This document shows positions 57,049 to 64,000 of a stretch of DNA of 64,000 bases, piece by piece. Source of the DNA: Nyssa sinensis (Eukaryota; Streptophyta; Magnoliopsida; Cornales; Nyssaceae). The position numbers and the translations under genes are program-made. The stretch spans positions 11,872,387 through 11,936,386 of the forward strand of contig CM018051.1 in NCBI GenBank assembly GCA_008638375.1, given 5' to 3'. A model generated the notes under the pieces. The model did no database searches and was not told where the DNA came from. It saw only the letters and a list, made by a program, of their open reading frames with translations. The stretch's first letter is position 1. The number at the start of each line of letters is the position of its first letter.

Positions 57049-58640
57049 TGGAAGCGCATTGTTAATACTCCTAAATTATGTAACCTTACTTCTTAACACA
57101 ATAAAAAAAAACAAACACAGTAGCTAGATGAGTAAGGGTTGAACCCACAGAGAGTGTTCACAGTTTATTTTTTTATTTATTCTGACCAATTCTAAACTGA
57201 AATTCAATTAATAACAAAACAACAAATGGGGGGGGGTTGGAATTTTGATCAAACTGATTATGATTGAAAACTAAATTAATAACAGAAATCAACGAATTAA
57301 AATTTTAATTCTTCGGTTCAATCTTACCCTCATAGTTAATGAAACAATTAATCAACTATAACATTATTCTATCCTTCAATAAATTTAATAATCCTAGGTA
57401 GCATCAATCTCTGCTACCCGAAATTTTCCTTAATTCCTCACTAATGAAACAAGCTATTCATTAGATTCTAACCATTAGACAATTTAGAACAAGTTCTCTA
57501 AATTTAATATAATGGCAGCATTAATATCAAGGAAATTAGATTATTTTAAGCAACAATCATACAAGTTCGGATTGTTTAACTTAAATCAGGATAATCATAG
57601 CAATAAACAAAAGCTTGTCCACAATCATCTATCATTATTTGCTATGATTGATTAGGATTAATATCAATTACGTAATATACTTCCTGAATCTAGCAATTGG
57701 TAATAATCAGATCAATTTAATAGGCCTTGATTAAATCAATCAAACCAAATATCAATAAAACAATTAAAACAGATTATCATGAATAGATTTCATAAGAAAA
57801 TGGAGAAATAATGTCATAGATTTGATTCAACCATCAAACTGTAATGAAGGTTCGAAATTCCCTTGAACTGGATTGGAAAATCTAGCATAACATACTTGAA
57901 TAAAAAAAACTAATAATTTATTTGTCTCTCTCCTCCTCTTCTTCGTTTTGCACCGCACAAGCCTCTGCCGCCCAGAACCTCCCCTCGTTTCTAAGCACAA
58001 CCACCTTTTAAATCCCCAAAAAACTCTTTCCTTAGATGCATATTTTCTTTCTTTAAAAACCCAGTCGCGCGGGCCCAAAACAGAATGACAGAAATCACTA
58101 AAAATGTGCTAGAAGTTGTGAGCTGTTTTGCTGTCTGATAACGACTGAATCTTGATTTGGGCTCTTGATGAAAGTTGTATCCCTGGATGAGTAGATAAAT
58201 TTGGGCTTTTGAATTACCTGATTTAGACTTCAGAAACTCAATTTATGACCCATTTAAGTTTACTGGTTCGGATAGGAATCCAACTTCAATCAAGATTCGG
58301 ATTAGCTTTCAAGGCCTGACTTTGAAACAATGTTTGGAGCCTCAAACAAACTCGGATTTTTGCAAACCAGACCTTTCTAAAACTCTTAAGACGTCCTCTA
58401 AAAACTTCATGAAGACCACTTCCTCATTCTGAAACTCTAACACCATCCAAACCTTAATTGAAGCTCCATAGACCGAAACTGCCTAAAAGCTGAAAATTGC
58501 ACAATATACTCCATATCTATCCTTTTACCTTCAATGCTTTCCTAATTCAATAAATATATTAATAAGCTCACTTGAACAGAAAATATGTCATAAAACTAAA
58601 TATAAAAGAATTAAAAATATTAAATATTATGCTCCTATCA
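57049..58640 (-). mobile_element. Insertion C: probable solo LTR, unrelated to A and B
   Basis: 1,592 bp with TG at the left end (TGGAAGCGC), CA at the right (CTCCTATCA), and flanks ctcct at 57044-57048 and 58641-58645. Read on the minus strand it begins TGATAGGAGC, which looks like an LTR start, so minus orientation is likely but not certain. No coding domain. Confidence 0.78.
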
Positions 58641-60486
58641 CTCCTAGTGCCAAAGAAGGATGGGACTTGGAGGATGTGCATTGATTGCAGAGCAGTCAAC
58701 AATATTACGGTAAAGTATCGTCATCCCATTCCTAGATTAGATGATATGCTTAATGAATTGCATGGCTCATGTATTTTCAATAAAATAGATCTTAACAGTG
58801 GATACCATCAAATTAGAATGAAAGAGGGACATGAATGAAAAACTGCTTTGAAGACTAAATATGGACTTTATGAATGATTGGTTATGCCATTTGGACTTAC
58901 AAATGCGCCTAGTACTTTCATGAGATTAATAAACTATGTATTACGTGCATTCCTAGGCAAATTTGTAGTTGTGTACTTTAATGATATCCTAGTGTACATC
59001 AAAAACTTAGATGAGCATTTTGAGCATTTGAGATGTGTTGAGATGTGAAAAGTTATATGCTAATTTTAAGAAATGTACCTTTTGTATGGAAAAAATTATT
59101 TTTCTTGTTTATGTTGTTAGTACAAAAGGTATTGAGGTAGATGAAGAGAAAGTCAAGGCCATCAAAGAGTGGCCAACGCCTAAAGGCATCACTGAGGTAA
59201 GAAGTTTTCATGGTTTAACTAGTTTTTATAGGCGTTTTGTTAAGGATTTTAGCATCATTGCTGCATCACTCACTGAAATAGTTAAAAAGAATGTTGGATT
59301 TCATTGGGGAATTGAACAAGCAAATGCATTTGCTATTATTAAAGAAAGATTATGTTCTGCACCTGTGTTAGCATTACCTGATTTTAACAAAACTTTTGAG
59401 ATTGAATGTGATGCCTTAGGAATAGGAATTGGAGCTGTTTTGATGCAGGATAGGCGACCTATCGCCTTTTTCAGCAAGAAGTTAAGTGGGGCGGCCCTGA
59501 ATTACCCCATTTATGACAAAGAACTTTATGCTCTTGTTCGCGCTCTAGAGACGTGGCAGCACTACCTTTGGCCTAAGGAGTTTGTGATCTATACCGATCA
59601 TGAATCATTGAGACATCTCAAGGGTCAAGGTAAATAAAATAAGAGACATGCTAGATGGATGGAATACATCGAGACCTTTCCTTATGTCATTCGTTACAAG
59701 CAAGGTAAGGAGAACATTGTTGCTAATGCTTTATCACAGAGGTATGTACTTCTTACTTTTATGAGTGCTAAAATGCTTGGGTTTGAATATGTGAAAGACA
59801 TGTATGCAAATGAGGCTGATTTTTCTTATGTGTATATGGCGTGTGATAAAGCGGCATTTGGTAAGTTTTACAAGCATGATGGTTATTTGTTTAAAGAAAG
59901 AAAATTGTGTGTGCCAAACTGTTCAATGCGTGAATTATTGGTGCGTGAGGCACATGGTGGAGGATTAATGGGGCACTTTGGTGTCAGGAAAACCTTAGAA
60001 ATTTTACATGAACATTTCTTTTGGCCTAGGTTGAGAAGAGACGTCACTCGAATATGTGGTAGGTGCATCACATGTAAAAAGGCCAAATCTAAGGTTTTAC
60101 CACGTGGGTTGTATACACCTTTACCCGTTCCTAGTGAGCCATAGGTAGATATATCTACGGACTTTGTTTTGGGGCTACCTAGGACAAAAAGGGGTAGCTA
60201 TTCTATTTTTGTGGTAGTGGATAGATTTGGTAAAATGACACATTTCATTCAATGCCATAAAACAGATGATGCCACAAACATAGCTGATTTGTTTTTCAAG
60301 GAAATAGTGTGACTCATGGTGTACCTAGGAGTATTGTTTCTGATAGAGATATTAAGTTCCTTAGCTACTTTTGGAAGGTTTTGTGGGGAAATTAGGCACT
60401 AAGCTTTTATTTTCCACTACTTGTCATCCACAGACTGATGGACAGACTGAAGTAGTCAACAAAACTCTAACTCAACTCTTACGCAC
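58641..60486 (+). pseudogene. Chromovirus pol: RT, RNase H and integrase core
   Basis: [58 protein letters not shown] and [13 protein letters not shown]. RNase [39 protein letters not shown] and [15 protein letters not shown]. Integrase zinc region: [18 protein letters not shown] and [11 protein letters not shown]. Core: [30 protein letters not shown] and [12 protein letters not shown]. The second catalytic RT Asp block is YFND, not YFDD. Stops lie at 58836, about 58875, 59635 and 60142. A small deletion at about 59034 and frameshifts at about 60310-60400 are further breaks. Confidence 0.92.
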
Positions 60487-63400
60487 TGTAGAGATCTGAA
60501 AAATTAGGAAAAAATTTTTGTTTTTGCTGGTAGGGCACTATTCATGCACTGTTTGCTGGTAGGGTGCTATACATGCATCATTAGGCATAAGTCATGTTTA
60601 GGAGCATAATTTGAGTATGTCATAAAATAGAAATATTCTTAGAATATTAAAATACACCTCCTGTGTGAATTTGAGCTTAATAAAAAATAGTTTGAAAAAT
60701 TGGACCAAAAGGGCATCCCGGGTGGAACCGGCCAAACCCGGCCGCAGGAAAAAATAAATTTTTTTGAAAATAATTTTAAGAACTTTGGCTAAAGCAAAAT
60801 TTCGAATTGAGGCGTTTTGGGACGGGTTGTAGTGCAACGGGGTCCCGGGTTCATTAAGGGCAAAAAGGTCATTTTGCCCCCTTTGCCCCTTGACTATAAA
60901 TACAGAACTTGGTGTAAAAAAAATGAGAGAAATGGTTTGGAGAAGCAGCAGCAGCCACGCATGGGAGAAAAATGAAGAGAAAACCTAGGTTTTCAAATCT
61001 TCAAGTTTCCAAAATACACTTCTAGGCTTGGATTTTCACAAAACTTCCTTCTAGGAAGTTGTTCTCCACGTCAAGGGCTGCATTCTCACCAATTGGTTCA
61101 GCTGCACAGCGAACACAACTCCCTAGGATTGAGAAAAATCTTTTTAGGTATGATATTTTGCTAAGTAAGGAATATGATTAAGTTTAGGAGTGTTTTATAA
61201 GTTGATTGAATGATTTATATGTTTATTTGTTGTTAGAAAGTTACTTAGGATGTAGTTACTTTGAAAACCTAGAGTTGGTTGTTTATGTATTTATACATTC
61301 CTTGGGAATTTGGAAAAGTGATAAACATGAACCATGACTATATATGAGATTTATTGTATTCTAGCTTATGTTCATGTAGACAAAGTCTTGTAGTTGAAAA
61401 GTTATGATTTATTCAATGTGTTGGTATTTTATGCATTTTGTGATCTTTGAGAATTTGTTAAAATGATAAACATGTAACTTGTTTATATGTTTGATTCGTT
61501 GCATTCTAGCTTATGTTCATGTAGAGAAACTCTTGTGATTTGAGAGTTATGATTTATTTCATGTGTTGGTCTTTATGTATTTTATGATCTTTGAGAAATT
61601 ATTAAGGTTGTGAATGTTTAATGTGTTTATATGTGAAATTGATTGAATTACATGTTAGGTTCATGTAGACAAAGTTTTGTGATATAAAAGTTAAAGTTAC
61701 TTTAAGTACATTGCATTGTTTAAGGCATATACCATGTATTTGATGAATTGTCTCATTGAAAATTGCATAGAAAAAAATCAAGGCATATTGGCATAATGTG
61801 ATTCTTTGAAAATATGGTATGGGTTGAGCATTTTGGTGTTATGCATTATGAGGGTGTAAATCTTGTGGTAAAAAATCCAAAATTGGCCATTAGTACTCAT
61901 TCCAACAGGGACGGACTGTGAAGTAAGACATACGATTGGTACTCATTCCAACGGGGAAGGATCGTGAAGTGAGACATGGGTGTGGCTTAGAGTTTGCATG
62001 GGTGTGTCACACATATTGTCATTACATAGTGTTGATGAATTGAAAGGCATGTAGATTATAAATGTACACTTGTACATGCCACGCCTTAATTTTATTCCTT
62101 GCATTAGCATTATGTCATATCAGCAGTTGAGCTGACACCTCATGGGATATCATATTACAGATAAGGTTCTGGGTACTTGAGACTTGTTGAAGTCTTGAAG
62201 AAAGAAAGGAAAATGGACCATAAAGAAGATTTGGCCCTTGGGGCATTATTTTTGAGTTGTATGAGGGCATAAGCCCTGAAACCATGTATGTTTATTTATA
62301 CACATCTTGTATATTATGAAAACAATGGGCAATGCCCTATATATTGTAATGAGCATGAGATAGTGATGTTGTGAAATTCAAGTACATGTGTGCATATGAT
62401 AAAATGAATATTTAAATGATGTATGCTTAATTTTTATGAAATTGTGGCCATCGAGTGAGGATGGATTGTGATATGTTTATATATATGAATGATTGTAAAA
62501 TATTAGGTAAAAAATGCTTAGAAAACAAAGGAAGTTATACTAAAAATTTTGTGGAATTAAGGGGGGAATTAAATGCGTAAAACACTATTTAAATAGGTAA
62601 GAAAGGTGCTAAAAAGTTGAGGTTAAACAGCTTGAATAATTAGAAGGAATGTCAAATGGTATATAACATGCCTTAATTTCGATTTTGCAGAATTATTTCT
62701 GTAGATCAGCCCACTTCGTGAGACTATAAGTTTTTGGTTTTTTTGAATTAATTAAAGTATCTTACATTTCTAGATAATTCTATCTCTTATCTTTTTTTTT
62801 ATATATCACAGACTTTGAAAGCTTTTAAAATGAGAAAGTTATATTGATTTTGCTTCAAGTGTGCAAAATCTGACCTATGGGTAGTTTTTTTGTCATAACT
62901 TGAGTTTAAAATACAATATGTGAGTGATTCAAAATGGTATAGAAACTAGACTCAATAAGAAAGATTTTGGCACAGATTTTATTACATTTGGATCCGTATA
63001 TTGAGAGAAAAGTCGATTTGAATCAAAGGGTTAGGCGCAACATTTTTTTTGAAGCTGAATTTTTGCTCCAGGTGAACAGTAACTTTCAATGTTACTGTTC
63101 ACTTTTAGCTACTAGTTTGCTCGGGTTACTATTCATCCAATTTTTTTTTTTTTTTGAAACTTTTCGATTTTCATATAAATTCATTTCAGATCTGAATTGA
63201 GTTATTCAAGAGTCTAAACTGATTGTCTCGACGAGTACTTTTGTTTAATAATATTTGCACTTTAAGACTCCAAACATGTTTGGGTGAAATTGACCATGAA
63301 AGTTATAATGGCCTAAACAAAGTTTTCAGAATGGATTCAAATTATTCTCAAATTTGTTTTTTCTAATGTTGGTTAATTACATTAGAGTATGGAATAATGA

Positions 63401-63497
63401 TTTTTTTTGCTGAGAATTAAAGGATGTTTTAAATTTATTTATTCATTTTTCTATTTAATAAGTCCATTTCGGGTTTATGAAAATTTGGGGTGTGACA
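60487..63497 (+). mobile_element. Insertion B: probable solo LTR of the same family as A, plus orientation
   Basis: 3,011 bp from TGTAGAGATC to GGGTGTGACA. Flanks are cgcac (60482-60486) and tgcac (63498-63502); they differ by one C/T at a CpG. The pol codons join across it as LLRT|VIQKNLKTW. A TATA box 'actataaatacag' at about 60893, followed by a leader-like stretch, fixes the orientation. No coding domain and no inner LTR pair. Reverse-complement similarity to insertion A extends over several blocks. Confidence 0.8.
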
Positions 63498-64000
63498 TGC
63501 ACTGTCATTCAAAAGAATTTAAAAACTTGGGAGGACTATTTGCCATTTATAAAGTTTGCATATAATAGGACTATGCATACTACTACTTCTTATTCTTCTT
63601 TCAAAATTGTTTATGGTTTTAATCTACTTACTCCTTTAGATTTGATGCCTTTACCTATTGATGTCAGGAGTAATTTGAATGAACACAGGAAGGCCGAATT
63701 AGTGAAATCGATTCATGAAAGGGTACGGCTTCAAATTGCACAGAAGAATAAAAAGTTTACTTCCTAAGCCAATAAAGGGCGATGGCGTGTTATCTTCGAA
63801 CCTGGAGATTAAGTTTGGGTTCACATGCGCAAAGAAAGATTCCCAGCCTATAGAAGAACTAAATTACATCTTCGAGGAGATGGCCCTTTCCAAATCCTTG
63901 AGAAAATTAATGATAATGCTTATAAAGTGGACATTCCAAGTGAGTATAATGTTTCTGCTACTTTCATGTTTCTGATCTCTCTCCTTTTGATGCAGGTGAC
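63498..64000 (+). pseudogene. Chromovirus integrase C-terminal part, cut by window edge
   Basis: NLKTWEDYLPFIKFAYNRTM, YSSFKIVYGFNLLTPLDLMP and AELVKSIHERVRLQIAQKNK continue the integrase. After a frameshift and stops near 63768 come VIFEPGD, VWVHMRKERFP, LRGDGPFQILEKINDNAYKV and EYNVSATF, the GPY/F-type module of chromoviral integrases. The 3' end and 3' LTR lie outside. Confidence 0.9.

Larger units (their letters stand above)
49344..64000 (+). mobile_element. CRM/Reina-type chromovirus (Ty3/gypsy), split by three insertions, runs off right edge
   Basis: Starts TGATAGGCACC exactly where copia coding is lost. 5' LTR 49344-50038, primer site 50041-50052, gag from 51077, protease to 52626. 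It is then interrupted at 52627-56437, 57049-58640 and 60487-63497. Removing the three inserts and one copy of each duplication leaves a contiguous order of protease, RT, RNase H and integrase. The 3' LTR is outside the window. The five bases before the LTR (gttat, 49339-49343) are the expected target duplication, not testable here. Confidence 0.9.

Overview
This window is nuclear DNA of a flowering plant, most likely a eudicot. It is AT-rich and holds one split host gene with long introns, many LINE-1-type and SINE retroposons, Ty1/copia and Ty3/gypsy LTR retrotransposons, MULE and hAT DNA transposons, and plant-only families (a PPR pseudogene and a plant mobile domain pseudogene). I cannot name the species from the sequence. 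Almost everything except the host gene is transposon-derived and broken by stops, frameshifts and nested insertions.

Region 1-17.8 kb: the first five coding exons of a minus-strand gene for an ARM-repeat-like plant protein (ATG at 17668; exons 17668-17500, 17178-17078, 14570-14360, 12582-12501, 1645-1345; all junctions in phase; 288 codons, with the rest beyond the left edge). Its fourth intron is about 10.9 kb and is filled with LINE fragments in both orientations, a SINE inside one of them, tandemly duplicated blocks, and a perfect 60-bp inverted repeat at 9425-9559. Region 18-29 kb: a decayed plant mobile domain gene, a MULE with long inverted repeats and a 9-bp target duplication (21580-23252), a hairpin-rich minisatellite, an LTR-like segment and a decayed minus-strand copia.

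Region 29.06-39.09 kb: a complete gypsy element of the Tat/Retand type with two 538-bp LTRs and target duplication agatg. It has gag and pol on the plus strand, then a 66-bp tandem array, then an antisense gene with three phase-compatible exons and its own TATA box. This antisense gene is the most interesting coding feature. Region 39.1-46.2 kb: a small hAT element with an 8-bp target duplication (39761-40727), a PPR pseudogene, a SINE and a long stretch without recognisable genes.

Region 46.2-64 kb: a nested stack. A plus-strand copia (LTR 46183-46375, polyprotein from 47256) is interrupted at 49344 by a CRM/Reina-type chromovirus (5' LTR 49344-50038) that runs off the right edge. The chromovirus pol gene is itself split by three insertions with TG...CA ends and 5-bp duplications (52627-56437, 57049-58640, 60487-63497). 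They look like solo LTRs. The first and third are the same family in opposite orientation.

The elements do not form a joint pathway. The window reads as a host gene whose intron and upstream region have been used as a repeat sink, with nesting order copia < chromovirus < solo LTRs and decayed copia-like DNA < Tat element. Most premature stops are of the C-to-T / G-to-A kind, as expected for methylated, silenced repeats.
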